A stretch of DNA of 64,000 nt from JACDAE01 sp963744875 (GTDB lineage: Bacteria; Chloroflexota; Ktedonobacteria; Ktedonobacterales; Ktedonobacteraceae), in assembly GCA_963744875.1 (NCBI GenBank), contig CAVUVQ010000036.1:62001-126000 (forward strand), in the 5' to 3' direction. Under the pieces are notes generated by a model that did not search any database, had not been told where the DNA came from, and was given only the letters and a program-made list of their open reading frames with translations. Every line of letters begins with the position of its first letter. The stretch's first letter is position 1. Of this stretch, positions 37,168-47,807 are shown in pieces. Made by a program: the position numbers and the translations under genes.

Positions 37168-37187
37168 TAACAACTCAAGAGTGGAAA
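37168..37187 (-). other. Pre-16S processing stem, 3' arm
   Basis: The 20 bases from TAACAACTC to TGGAAA are complementary in 18 of 20 positions to 38925-38944 upstream of the 16S gene, so the two flanks close a stem around the 16S. Confidence 0.75.
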
Positions 37188-37259
37188 ACAATCCGTTCAC
37201 TGTTCGCGTCGCTGGTCTCTGACCGACCTGGGATGGAGTTCCGAAGAACTCGGTGTCCC

Positions 37260-38744
<1,485 letters not shown>

Positions 38745-38924
38745 ATTTATTGGTCATACCCTCTGTTCAGAGGATATAAAAATGCATTGGCTTGAGTTGC
38801 GATCATGACCAAGTTACGTTGTTGTTGTTACTTGACTTGATTTGCAGATTAAAAGCTCGCTCTCCCTTTGCAAGGAGAACAAGTTGTTGACAGAAAACTG
38901 CTTGACAAACAGTTATCGTTCTGC

Positions 38925-38944
38925 TTTCCACTCTTCAATTGTTA
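38925..38944 (-). other. Pre-16S processing stem, 5' arm
   Basis: Complementary in 18 of 20 bases to 37168-37187 downstream of the 16S gene. Confidence 0.75.
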
Positions 38945-39039
38945 AGGTTAATGTTGCAGTGAAGCCTTCGAGCATCAGTGGCTCTGAGCCTTCTCAACGG
39001 GCAAACGAGGTAAATCGTTCGTTCGTTCACTGTAGCAGT

Positions 39040-39068
39040 AGTATCGCATATCTCTGGCACATTGTCAA
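39040..39068 (-). promoter_or_regulatory. rRNA operon promoter (downstream)
   Basis: On the minus strand: a perfect -35 TTGACA (39068-39063), a 17-base spacer and -10 GATACT (39045-39040). Transcription would start about 290 bases before the 16S. Confidence 0.75.
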
Positions 39069-39317
39069 GCGTTTTTCCTACCAATTTTGCTTGACGTCAG
39101 AAATCTCATTTCCCTTGCTTTCGCAGTCACCAAAGACCGGTTTCAAGGTCAAAGTGGGCGCAAAAACGCCGTAAAAAAACCTTGAGGGTTTTGTGACAGA
39201 GGGTGAAAAGATCCCTGAGGGGCCACCTTAGCGTGGCTCAAGCTACAAGCATGCCTTCGTGACAGGAGCACCGACTCGTGAACGAGCAAGTGATTGTCTT
39301 CTTGTAGCGGCTTAGAT

Positions 39318-39346
39318 ACTATGCCATATCCTGACGTATTTGTCAA
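39318..39346 (-). promoter_or_regulatory. rRNA operon promoter (upstream)
   Basis: On the minus strand: -35 TTGACA (39346-39341), a 17-base spacer and -10 CATAGT (39323-39318), a weaker -10. Tandem promoters are usual for rRNA operons. Confidence 0.6.
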
Positions 39347-39476
39347 GGGGTCTGGAACAGGTATCCAATTGTCTCATCCTGTCGGTGGGAGAGGCTCTCA
39401 GTGAGTGCCTGTTCCTCCGGCTTCAGCATTCTCCCACAGATGGGATGCGCTGTCAAGAGGGAATGGGACAAGAGGG

Positions 39477-40418
39477 CTATTTCTCCCGCCTCCTGGCAAA
39501 TACGAAGCAACAGAACAATAGTGTTCCCAATAACGAACTTCCTAAAAGCAAGCCTGTATGCCTTTTTGTTTTCACGATGGTTCCTTCACTATCATCTTTA
39601 TAAGTAGTACTCTTGCTGCATTCCACCTCCTCATACACACGGTTACTGTTCTTCGTCGTACTCTTCTTAGTACTTTTAGAAACTGACGGAACAGGAATAC
39701 GCATGGCCTCTTTTTTTCGCAAGCTATGAACAAAAGAATTTGTAGAAACCATAGATGCATCGGGTGTTGCATTACTGATTACGATATCCGGCATATCACT
39801 ACTGACAACAGTTCCTTCTGCTGGCACAGGTGTCTGAGTGGCTAACGCAGTAACGACTGGTGTTACGGTTGGTAAGGGTATTATAGGAACAGGCGAAGGT
39901 GAGGGCGTCACAACAATGATCTTCTGAAGGATAGGGGTTGCAACTACCTTAACGTGTGGCCTGTTTCTGGGATGTAGCTTATCTTTTTTTACATGCGTAG
40001 TCCTCGAGCGTACACGGCGTGATTTGCTACTCTTACGATCCAAAGGGTGGTTTCTATTGGCATAAATTACCACTTGCGATGGGGCTACACTCGGTTGTAC
40101 AACAGCAGTAGGGGTACGGACACATGTTTGGATACGAGTTCTTGTCGCTGCAGGTGCGATACCTACTACTGCATCAGTGCTGATGGGGGTAGAGCCAACT
40201 GTTGCCGTTCCACCATGATTATCCATTCGCATTGGCCCTTCTTTTTTCGTCTGGATCTGCTCATGTGCCGTAACTGAGGACCAGGCTGAACTATTGAGCG
40301 TAAATAGAAGTAAGAATATACTGGCACTAATAAAAAGGAATGTAAAAAGTAGCTTTACTATCCTCTGCCGATTTTCCCCAGGATTCTGATTCCATAAAGC
40401 CATAACTGTATTGAGCAT
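39477..40418 (-). CDS. Surface-type protein with N- and C-terminal membrane segments
   Basis: A 313-residue protein of unknown family. An N-terminal membrane segment or signal anchor (about 23-43, LLFTFLFISASIFLLLFTL) is followed by about 230 residues rich in Thr, Pro, Val, Ser and basic residues, in part low complexity (TPSPSPVPIIPLPTVTPVVT), and a C-terminal hydrophobic stretch plus basic tail (LLGSSLLGTLLFCCFVFARR) that looks like a membrane anchor. The end resembles sortase-sorted proteins in layout but has no LPxTG. It is the last gene of an operon with the unknown 355-aa protein and the transglutaminase. AAGGAG precedes the ATG. A cell-wall-spanning tether is a plausible role. Confidence 0.7.
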   Translation of the reverse strand: MLNTVMALWNQNPGENRQRIVKLLFTFLFISASIFLLLFTLNSSAWSSVTAHEQIQTKKEGPMRMDNHGGTATVGSTPISTDAVVGIAPAATRTRIQTCVRTPTAVVQPSVAPSQVVIYANRNHPLDRKSSKSRRVRSRTTHVKKDKLHPRNRPHVKVVATPILQKIIVVTPSPSPVPIIPLPTVTPVVTALATQTPVPAEGTVVSSDMPDIVISNATPDASMVSTNSFVHSLRKKEAMRIPVPSVSKSTKKSTTKNSNRVYEEVECSKSTTYKDDSEGTIVKTKRHTGLLLGSSLLGTLLFCCFVFARRREK

Positions 40419-40451
40419 ATATGTGTATCTCCTTCACACCACACAACCAAC

Positions 40452-41519
40452 TTATTTATTAGAAGGGCCCATTGAGCGCCATGGGTCTTGAGTTTCATAA
40501 TTACTTTTGTGAGTATCGTAAGAACTGGTCTTTGTAGAGGGATAGAGCTGACGCACTCTAGCATGGGTTCTTTCATTAATGGATCTTTTTTGGGAACGAA
40601 GCAAAATAGCATCCAGGTACATGGTACATTCCAGCGGGAATGCTACTTCAAATAGCTCACGCTGCGCCCAACTTTCGCTCAAGACGGCTATGGCTCCTGG
40701 CAAACGAGAGACATGGAGAAGGCGTTTATAGTCAAGAACAAGTTGGCGTCGGCGTCCGATGTAGATCATGCGCCTATCGGTTAGAATGAGCATGCCCTGA
40801 TCCTTGGCACAGTAACTAGATTGTTTTGCGCCTGATAGCGGCTCTTCACACAAGGTTGTGTTCGTACAATAATGGGCGTATTCGCCAGCGAGTAAGCGCG
40901 TTGGCACATACACCTGGGGTAATGTCTCAGCTTGCAGGCGCAGAGCCAGTTGTTCAACATCAAAGCCATGCTCACGCTGAGCTCGCCTGGCCTGGATACG
41001 TTTCATTCTACGCTGACGTTGCTCATGTCCGATTAATTGCCAGTGTGGCAATTTGAATGCTAGAAATTTCTTCCGAGGCTCTTCATTATAATCATCGGTT
41101 ATACGAGCGCGTGCTACTATTTCAGTAGTTGTCGGTTGGATCATTCCGACGCGCAGCAGGTCATCGGTCTGTCGATGATCTTTTACTACATCCGTGATCC
41201 ATTGGGGTTGGTTAACACGGATGTTATCGATAGGAGCTAGAGCTACATCAGGGGTTTGCAAACGACAAAAGGCACTCAAATAGGATGCCGTTCGTTGTGC
41301 GATCTCGATGGCGGCGATGCCGCGCAACACTACCTTTTTATATTTAAAACAGAGTTCAAGACGGACAGAAGGTACGCCTAACACATGATAATAATTTGAA
41401 TGTATGGCGATGAGATCAATCAACGGATAAGGGGTACCCCCAATATCCAGGTGATCGTCATAGAGGCGCATCACCTGGCCCCATCCATAAACACATTCGA
41501 TTATAGGTTCTAATAACAT
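40452..41519 (-). CDS. Hypothetical protein with a C-terminal PH/GRAM-like segment
   Basis: A 355-residue soluble protein, not clearly recognised. The first half (IIECVYGWGQVMRLYDDHLD, then strands) and the second part (GMLILTDRRMIYIGRRRQLV followed by DYKRLLHVSRLPGAIAVL) both look like pleckstrin/GRAM-type beta barrels, in which a ligand- or membrane-binding barrel starts with a strand containing LTDRRMIYI. Between them is a very basic helical stretch (about residues 165-190, QRQRRMKRIQARRAQREH). No membrane segment. I placed the start at ATG 41519; a TTG at 41540 is an alternative. It sits 33 bases before the surface protein and behind the transglutaminase, so all three are likely cotranscribed. 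Confidence 0.65.
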   Translation of the reverse strand: MLLEPIIECVYGWGQVMRLYDDHLDIGGTPYPLIDLIAIHSNYYHVLGVPSVRLELCFKYKKVVLRGIAAIEIAQRTASYLSAFCRLQTPDVALAPIDNIRVNQPQWITDVVKDHRQTDDLLRVGMIQPTTTEIVARARITDDYNEEPRKKFLAFKLPHWQLIGHEQRQRRMKRIQARRAQREHGFDVEQLALRLQAETLPQVYVPTRLLAGEYAHYCTNTTLCEEPLSGAKQSSYCAKDQGMLILTDRRMIYIGRRRQLVLDYKRLLHVSRLPGAIAVLSESWAQRELFEVAFPLECTMYLDAILLRSQKRSINERTHARVRQLYPSTKTSSYDTHKSNYETQDPWRSMGPSNK

Positions 41520-41689
41520 CTTTCCACTTTCTCCCCACAATAAAACAGCAAAGAAATTACAAAGTTATCTCCTCACATAAAAGCAGACGAGTACGCTCTA
41601 TATTGGTAACATGCATTAATACATTCAAAGATGCAATATAATCATTTTGAATAGTATTCTTTTTTGACCGAACGGGCGCAAAATTGAGT

Positions 41690-44106
41690 CTATTTCTTGA
41701 CTCTTCGTAAGAGCAAGCGTAAGAACAGACTGCGCAGTGGAGGTGCCAGATGTTGTTTCGTCTCATCTTCTGGAATTGGAGGCTTCTGCCTGGATGGTCC
41801 CCAACGTTCATAAACAAAAAGTTCTGTTAAGCGCCAGAGGAAGGGAGCTTGTTGAGGGAACTGAGTACTGAGCATACCACTGTATTCATATGGCGTCTGT
41901 GAGGAGCGGGGAGCCAGGCCAGCCCAGGTTGCGATACGGCACAAACGCCAGAACATGGCAGAGGTAAAGCTGTTTTCGGCGTAGAGGTTGCGCCACCAAT
42001 ATGAGGCAATAGCCATTATAAAAATCAGTAGGGACAGGAATAGAACCAGGATTGATGTACCTAACAGTGCTCCCTGATTGACAGAGTTTTGCTTTTCTAG
42101 AGGTTGCTTGATTTGTGGTCGGGTCGTTGGTGTCGGTGAGATTGGTTGGATGAGTTTGATTTTTGATTGCAGCAGGCGATGGCGTTATGATGGGAGTAGG
42201 TTTGGGAGTCGCCTTCGTCGATGGAGGCAATTTCGAGGAAGTCGGGGTAGCATTGGGGGCAAAACCTGGTGTTGGGTCAAAATTTACCCAGCCAAAACTG
42301 GGAAGATATGCCTGCACCCAGCTATGTGCATCCTGCCCATCAACCGCCCAGACATGGCGTGCCTGATCGATATGCCCCTGGCTAAAACCATTCACTACAC
42401 GTGTGGGAATACCCATTTGTCGTGCCATGACGGCCATAGTAGTTGCATAGTATGTACAATATCCACTACGCGTCTGCAATAACCAATCAACGGCATCTAT
42501 ATTGCCAGGAACAGGGGCATTCGTAATCGAATAGGTAAACACTGCCTGATCACTCAGGTGCGCTTCCAACATCTTGAGCGCACTATACGCATCTGTCGCT
42601 CCCCTGGTCCATTGCTTCATTGTATTCTGAACGTTCGGCGAGAGGTCCTGCGGCACTTGCATATAATCCATAGCCAGGGAGGCATAATTTTTATCATTAT
42701 GCCAGAAATCCTGGCTTGCTGCTGGCAAAGGGACCGCAGATAATAACGCGCTATCACTGGTCGTCTGCATCGAAGTAACTGTATAGCGCTCACCCTTGAC
42801 CAGGGGACTTTGCTGGACCCACGCGCCAGTTGTGCCATCGCTATATGCAGCAGTGGCGGTATCAAAAGTTATTGGCTGAGGGAGGACCAAAGATATAATG
42901 TTTTGTTCCTTCCGGTGGCTGCACAATCGTAATCGCAGTCGTAACCTGAGAATTATCAGCTCGATCATTATCGACTGGCATGGGTGCATTTGCAGAGTAT
43001 GCCTGCGAGTAGGCCAATGAGGTCGTCCAGCTATGGCCATCGAAATGATCGTAGGTAAAGCCTTCGAGATAGTGTGGCAGTAATTGCGGACTCGTGTAGT
43101 ACAATACCTCTCCCGTTGGAAGACGTACGTTACCACTAATAGTCAATTGATCGCTGAAAAAATTGCTTGGTGTTTGATAGGGTTGAGTGAGAGAACCAAC
43201 ATTCTGAAGTGAGAGACGCCCGTTGAGAATATTATTCCAGGCATTGTCCAGTTGATCCCAGAATGCCTTACCACTTACGCCCTGGCTCTGAGTTGGTAAA
43301 AGCCAGCTTAGCAGGAGTGCAACCAGTGTTAATATACAGGCCACCTGCATACACCGGTGGACCATGCTCCGCATCCAGGCAGCATCAGTGTATAATCCTT
43401 CAGCCACCCAGTTCTGAATCTGGGAGACCAGTTGAACACGTGCAATAAGCAGAATCAAGCTACCGGACAGAATAACAATAAGATATGTCAGATCTTGTTT
43501 CACATAATTGAGATTCACCAATAGAATAGAACAATAGACCAGGGCAACCAGCCAGGGTAGATGGGCGCGATAGACCAACCAACTGCCAAAATATCCCAGA
43601 AAGAAACAGAGGAAGGCAAGATAAAAGAAAAAGACGACTTCGTTAGTAGGTATCGTCCCGGCAGCCACGGTACCAGTGATGGCGGCTCGCAAACCACCTA
43701 GAACGAGGACCCAGTTTATCTGGAAAGCAACAACACTAGTCAACCAGATCGCCAGCCAATGGCCGATAAGGCATGCACCCAGATGTAATATTGCTTGCGG
43801 CATCTTCGGCAATTTCGCCACTCCAAGACCTATTAGCAGACCAGCAACAGGACTCCACAACAATATGATACTATGGCTTACCCAATTCGCTGCAATAATC
43901 GAACCGACGACGCTATATAACGCTATTGCCAGAAGCAAGAGAGGTAGCCAGCCTTCAGTAGGAACAAGATGGTGGGACAAGGATCGCGACGGTACTTTTG
44001 CTGTTTGCTTCCCAGTTTGCACCATCTGAGCACGCAAAACCGCTTCATACGCTGCCCGGTCTTCCCTTTCCGGTAAACGCTTTTCATCAACGACACTCGT
44101 CCGCAT
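41690..44106 (-). pseudogene. TgpA-like transmembrane transglutaminase, split by two frameshifts
   Basis: One gene in three frames. Segment 1 (44106-42862) has the basic N-terminus and about six membrane helices of the DUF3488/TgpA type, then the start of the extracytoplasmic part. At a T-run (plus 42864-42867) one extra base shifts the frame; the next segment (to 41886) carries the transglutaminase core with Cys in RSGYCTYYATTMAVMARQMG, His in QDAHSWVQAYLPSFGW and Asp in NFDPTPG. A second extra base in an A-run (plus 42160-42164) shifts into the frame of the last segment, which has the final membrane helix (ALLGTSILVLFLSLLIFIMA) and the DUF4129-like tail (MFWRLCRIATWAGLAPR). Repaired length is about 804 residues. 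The family builds or modifies cell-surface proteins. GAGGAG precedes the ATG. No moxR or DUF58 gene is adjacent. Confidence 0.85.
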
Positions 44107-44326
44107 CAAGCACTCCTCTAGAATCTTTATAATTCATATCAATTTTTGAACGCATGGTCATAGGGCACTAAAATTAAGTATACAATGTGAATCGCCTGAG
44201 ACAGGTAGTTTCGCCTATTTCTGGGACAAATTATTCATATGCAAACTTTTGTGAGCGACGGTCACTCTTAAAACAGAATCCTATAAGAATAGACGTTATG
44301 ATACTCCAAATTGTATCGCATTGTAA

Positions 44327-44972
44327 TCAAAAATTTCGCCAGCGAGCCTGTTCCCAACCGAGATGAGCATGGCTATTCATCAGTCTTACAAGAGGGTGTG
44401 GTTGCCGCCAATCGATGACGCTGATGGTTGCCGGATCTAGAAAAATATTGAAGATAGTGGTCAATGGGGCACCCAATGCAGCACACAACAGTGCTTTGAT
44501 CGGTCCTACATGGGAAACAAGCACAAGGCTCCTGCCCAGGATGCAAAGCGACCAGATGCTCAACAAGACTACAAACCCGTGTTTGTACTGCTGCAAAACT
44601 CTCCCCTCCTGGTGGGGCAAGTGTTGGATCAGCCTCCCATGCACGTAACTGTTGTTCATCAAGTGGGCTACGAGCCAAAACTTCGGTCCGGCTCAATCCT
44701 TCCCAGAGGCCGAATTTTCCTTCACTCAAATCTTCGTTTGTTTGTACATCCAGACCATGTCGTGCCGCAATTGGTAGTGCCGTATGATAGGCACGCTGTA
44801 AGGGACTACTATATATAGCCGCAATAGAGAACGTGGACAGTGCTTCTCCCAACAATCATGCCTGCTCCTCCCCATGTGTGGAGAGCGCATCATCACGAGC
44901 ACCGATATAACGAAATTCGCGGTTAGCAAGCGTTTCGCCGTGGCGCACCAGGAAAATACGCGTTGTTGTCAT
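44327..44972 (-). pseudogene. Histidine phosphatase gene with a nonsense codon and a frameshift
   Basis: Starts at ATG 44972 after GAGAGG: TTRIFLVRHGETLANREF carries the classical RHG catalytic motif. At 44856-44858 the frame has TGA where the family has an Arg (EEQA-stop-LLGEAL; a CGA to TGA change would do it). Reading on in the same frame gives IYSSPLQRAYHTALPIAARH and APPGGESFAAVQTRV; near 44531 one extra base moves to the next frame, which supplies LVLVSHVGPIKALLCAALG with the second catalytic His. The reconstructed protein is about 214 residues, a cobC/phosphoglycerate-mutase-like phosphatase. Two independent lesions make decay more likely here than elsewhere. Confidence 0.85.
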
Positions 44973-45422
44973 CAAGTACCTCTCTTTTCTTTATTATATT
45001 GCAAAGTCGTTATTGCAAAATCGTTACTATCAGTTGGCATTCGCTTAGTTTTCTGAGAAGGCTTAGAAGCGGTGGGTGGGCAAGATATCCCTCCTCTACA
45101 TAACAAGAGCACAAACATATACATAGCATATCTGTTGGTAAGAAGACAATGCCACAAGCACAGGAAATATTGCTCTGATAAACAGGCAAGCAAAGAGTTA
45201 TACATCATTTATTAAGGATATTAGAGAAAGATTAACTGTAGTTTAACTTCTTCTTAGAGTCGTTTCTGAAGCCCGTTTATGCCTTGTATTCTATAAAATT
45301 TTCGGTTATTATAGAAAAGACAAATGTAAGTAATCCTCACGCTTACCGGGTAAGCAGAAACTTTTGATAGAAATGCATTTGTCGCAGCTATAGATTAGTT
45401 TACAAAAGAAGGAGAAATTATA
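44973..45422. other. 450-base intergenic region
   Basis: Between divergent genes: the broken phosphatase (minus) and the GlsB-like protein (plus). AT-rich from about 45100 onward, with TATA-like hexamers near 45290-45330 that may serve the plus gene. A short frame on the minus strand ending at 44972 was considered and rejected. No conserved RNA was recognised. Confidence 0.4.
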
Positions 45423-45689
45423 ATGTTAACAGCTTTACTTTTCTGGATTATCGTTGGTTTAATTGCAGGTTTCCTGGCAAGCGTCGTGATGCGCGGCGGC
45501 GGCTATGGCGTTGTTGGTGACATCGTCGTTGGTATCGTTGGTGCTCTTATTGGTGGCTTCATTATGAATGCACTGGGTTTCAGCTCAGGTGGCAACATCA
45601 TTTATAGCATCATCGTTGCATTCATCGGTGCCTGTATCCTGATTGCGATCCTGCGTGCGGTCGCTGGTGGTACACGCCGTACTCTATAA
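45423..45689 (+). CDS. GlsB/YeaQ/YmgE-family stress-response membrane protein
   Basis: An 88-residue protein of the transglycosylase-associated family. It consists of three hydrophobic segments (FWIIVGLIAGFLASVVM; IVVGIVGALIGGFIMNALG; IIVAFIGACILIAILRAV) separated by glycine-rich turns (RGGGYGVVGD), with a basic end. Family members are induced by envelope or general stress and have no enzymatic motif. AAGGAG 8 bases before the ATG is strong. It is followed by a hairpin terminator. Confidence 0.92.
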   Translation: MLTALLFWIIVGLIAGFLASVVMRGGGYGVVGDIVVGIVGALIGGFIMNALGFSSGGNIIYSIIVAFIGACILIAILRAVAGGTRRTL

Positions 45690-45767
45690 AAAGTATGCTT
45701 TTGCCGTATACTATTCCTATGAGGAATAATGCCTCCTGGAGAGGCTAGCGGATATAAATATAAAGAT

Positions 45768-45806
45768 GAGGGATGGATCATGGTGATCCTCCCTCTCTTT
45801 TATTTT
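45768..45806. terminator. Hairpin terminator between GlsB-like and anti-sigma genes
   Basis: GAGGGA-T-GGATCA (45768-45780) and TGATCC-T-CCCTC (45784-45795) pair around a 3-base loop, followed by TCTTTTATTTTA on the plus strand and by a U-rich run on the minus strand, so it can serve both convergent genes. Confidence 0.75.
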
Positions 45807-46590
45807 ATAGCGTTTCGATCATTAATCCTTCGATAACAACTTCCTTCTCAGGCAGATGCACGACCATGAGATACTCTCCGAATGGGACAGATTTGAAGAC
45901 GACATGGCCCAGGTCATCAATTTTCGCCGTCATCAATGGTATGGGTGTGGACGAATTTACATTCTGGGCAATGGGGAAACCTTGTGCAGAATACAAATCG
46001 ACAAGCATGCCCTCTTGCTCTTCGATCGTTTCATCAAGGCCATCGCTTGTAAAGAGACCTAACAGGATAGTCTCTCCACTACTTCCACGTGAAAGATGTA
46101 AGGATATATTGAGTTCTCCTGCGCGGTACTGACGCGGCCAGGGGCCATCAGGTGTAGTTCCACGCGTAACCAGTTGTGGTTTCCAGGGAACAAATGCAGC
46201 AATAATTTGTTCAACTATACGTCGGGGAGCGGCCATTTTTTCTTCGAGCATAGGAAATGGTTCAAAATCGGCGAGAAATTGTCGAATAGTGACAACTTCA
46301 CTCGTACATAATGGGCATTCAGCAATATGATAGGTTATATTGTGTCCCTCATGAGCGCTAAGCATACCTGCACAATAAAGATTGAGTTGAGTTACACTGG
46401 GGCACGCGTTACGATACAGTTTTGAGAGCAATTGATCAGGGGTTCGCGTATATACAATGAGCAGTTGCTTGCAGGTGAAACACTGCTCCAGGTGCTCCTG
46501 GCTCTTCGGCATTAAAGGTTCTTTGTCTAAAACTAGTTTCAATAGTTCCTCGGCACTGGGAGCCATTGAGTTCGTACACTCATCCATCAT
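45805..46590 (-). CDS. Probable zinc-finger anti-sigma factor
   Basis: A 261-residue protein. Two Hx3Cx2C zinc-finger-like motifs, HLEQCFTC (about residues 33-40) and HIAECPLC (about 88-95), are of the zf-HC2 type that binds sigma factors. The C-terminal half (YRAGELNISLHLSRGSSGET...LVDLYSAQGFPIAQN) is beta-rich without a membrane segment, resembling an Ig- or carboxypeptidase-regulatory-like fold. It lies downstream of the sigma-factor gene on the same strand (169-base gap), so the pair would work as sigma/anti-sigma, with zinc or thiol state as a possible signal. Redox sensing is inference. I chose ATG 46590, a few bases after GAGGGA; a TTG at 46596 is the alternative. Confidence 0.7.
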   Translation of the reverse strand: MMDECTNSMAPSAEELLKLVLDKEPLMPKSQEHLEQCFTCKQLLIVYTRTPDQLLSKLYRNACPSVTQLNLYCAGMLSAHEGHNITYHIAECPLCTSEVVTIRQFLADFEPFPMLEEKMAAPRRIVEQIIAAFVPWKPQLVTRGTTPDGPWPRQYRAGELNISLHLSRGSSGETILLGLFTSDGLDETIEEQEGMLVDLYSAQGFPIAQNVNSSTPIPLMTAKIDDLGHVVFKSVPFGEYLMVVHLPEKEVVIEGLMIETL

Positions 46591-46710
46591 GCGCAATCCC
46601 TCATGTTATTCCTCGACGACGCCATTTCTTTCACTATCCACTTACACAACACCTTCATTTCTTATCGCTTTATAAACGCAGGGGGCAGCGTTTTTAGAGG
46701 CTCACATTGC

Positions 46711-46744
46711 AAAAAAGGGAGAGCACACTCTGCTTGCTCTCCCT
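46711..46744 (-). terminator. Terminator of the sigma-factor gene
   Basis: AGGGAGAGCA and TGCTCTCCCT (plus 46716-46725 and 46735-46744) form a 10-bp stem; on the minus strand it is followed by TTTTTTGC. It lies 16 bases past the sigma gene's stop, so the anti-sigma candidate downstream probably also has its own promoter or is reached by read-through. Confidence 0.8.
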
Positions 46745-46759
46745 CTAAATGAATTGCTC

Positions 46760-47461
46760 TCATTTTTCATCACCACTAAGACGCCAACGAATCTTATCGA
46801 CGTTACGTAGAATCCGTTCCATAATATTGCGTTTCAGACGATAAATTTCGCCCTCACTACTGAACTCTCCGGGACAATAGCGAATGATTTCGCGCGGCTT
46901 GAGGTTGCAGTGAAAATGCAAATAAGCAACGCGTTTTTCCTTCTCTCCCGACAAGAGTGCTTCAATAACTTCCCATAACTCGCTCTCCTGATAGGAATCC
47001 TCGACTAAAAGCTCCTCTTTATTCAATTGCCCATAGTCGGCAATAGGCTCTTCCCTGGGTCGCGAGAAAGCACGTAATGCATCCATAATAGCACAATTGA
47101 GACATAGATGTAAGTAACTAAGTGCGCTTGCTAAAGTTGTAAATGTAAGTTGCTGATCGCTTACTGCCAACCAGAAGCGGCGGAAAGCTTCGTCGATATA
47201 ACTCTGTTCGCTATCGTAACGTAAAGCAATATCTCTGCTGGGATGCCGACTAAACCAGGCGCGTGCATTTTCACCAAACTGCCGCTGTAAAAAGGTCCAG
47301 GCATCATCATTATGCAGAACCACGGCACGGCGGAAAATCTCCAGGCCATAGCGATCATTACTGGCTTCTTTGTTACGATATTTGTTCATCTCGTGTACGC
47401 AACATGTTACGAGATCCGTTAAACTCATCTCTCCGGGAGCTCTATCCATTCTGATACCCAT
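46760..47461 (-). CDS. Sigma-70-like (ECF-type) RNA polymerase sigma factor
   Basis: A 233-residue factor with the two-domain layout of small sigma factors. The middle region around YIDEAFRRFWLAVSDQQL and LHLCLNCAIMDALRAFSR corresponds to region 2 (core binding and -10 recognition), and the C-terminal part (ESELWEVIEALLSGEKEKRV, then KPREIIRYCPGEFSSEGEIY, then RLKRNIMERILR) corresponds to region 4. The N-terminal 50 residues are extra compared with usual ECF factors. The sequence is divergent and I cannot assign an ECF group. A GGAGGGG lies 15 bases upstream of the ATG, too far, so the start is less certain. The downstream zinc-finger protein is its probable regulator. Confidence 0.72.
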   Translation of the reverse strand: MGIRMDRAPGEMSLTDLVTCCVHEMNKYRNKEASNDRYGLEIFRRAVVLHNDDAWTFLQRQFGENARAWFSRHPSRDIALRYDSEQSYIDEAFRRFWLAVSDQQLTFTTLASALSYLHLCLNCAIMDALRAFSRPREEPIADYGQLNKEELLVEDSYQESELWEVIEALLSGEKEKRVAYLHFHCNLKPREIIRYCPGEFSSEGEIYRLKRNIMERILRNVDKIRWRLSGDEK

Positions 47462-47807
47462 GACTCTTCACTACTTCCCCTCCAGCAAAGGCTGAAGTAT
47501 GATACCACGCGTACATTAACATCCTCTACTACCAATATTAGTTGCAAATCTGTATTTGATAGTTTGAGTATAGACGAATACCTGGTCAGTTGAACATGTC
47601 ATTTGTCCCATTTTTCTATCTCATCCAAATAAAAGGGCTGACGTTCCATACATTTCCATACATACATAAGCATACATTGATGAGAAGGGCTAGACAATGT
47701 TTCATGTAACGATTTAAGTGTGATCATTCACACAAAAGAGTTTCGTTCAGGCATAAATAGGGTCAGATGCTCCACTGTCGAAGGCCGGTGGGTCAGGGGA
47801 AAGGGAG
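47462..47807. promoter_or_regulatory. Intergenic region with TGTGA-N4-TCACA palindrome
   Basis: 346 bases without a gene. GTGTGA-TCAT-TCACAC at 47718-47733 is a perfect dyad resembling a CRP-family half-site pair, but with a 4-base rather than 6-base centre. Upstream (47650-47690) are several CATACAT repeats. Promoter elements for the sigma gene should lie near 47470-47560; I could not assign them. Confidence 0.45.

Larger units (their letters stand above)
38745..39476 (-). promoter_or_regulatory. rRNA operon leader and promoter region
   Basis: About 730 bases with no gene. It contains the 5' arm of the pre-16S stem (38925-38944), two promoters (39040-39068 and 39318-39346) and an 8-bp inverted repeat GCTACAAG / CTTGTAGC (39243-39250 and 39301-39308) between them. 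A local TTGGTCAT / ATGACCAA repeat lies just upstream of the 16S. Confidence 0.6.

Noticed and set aside
44972..45208. A 78-codon minus-strand frame ending at the start of the broken phosphatase (TGATG coupling)
   Set aside because: No Shine-Dalgarno at its start, low-complexity composition, and no recognisable motif; the coupling is probably chance.
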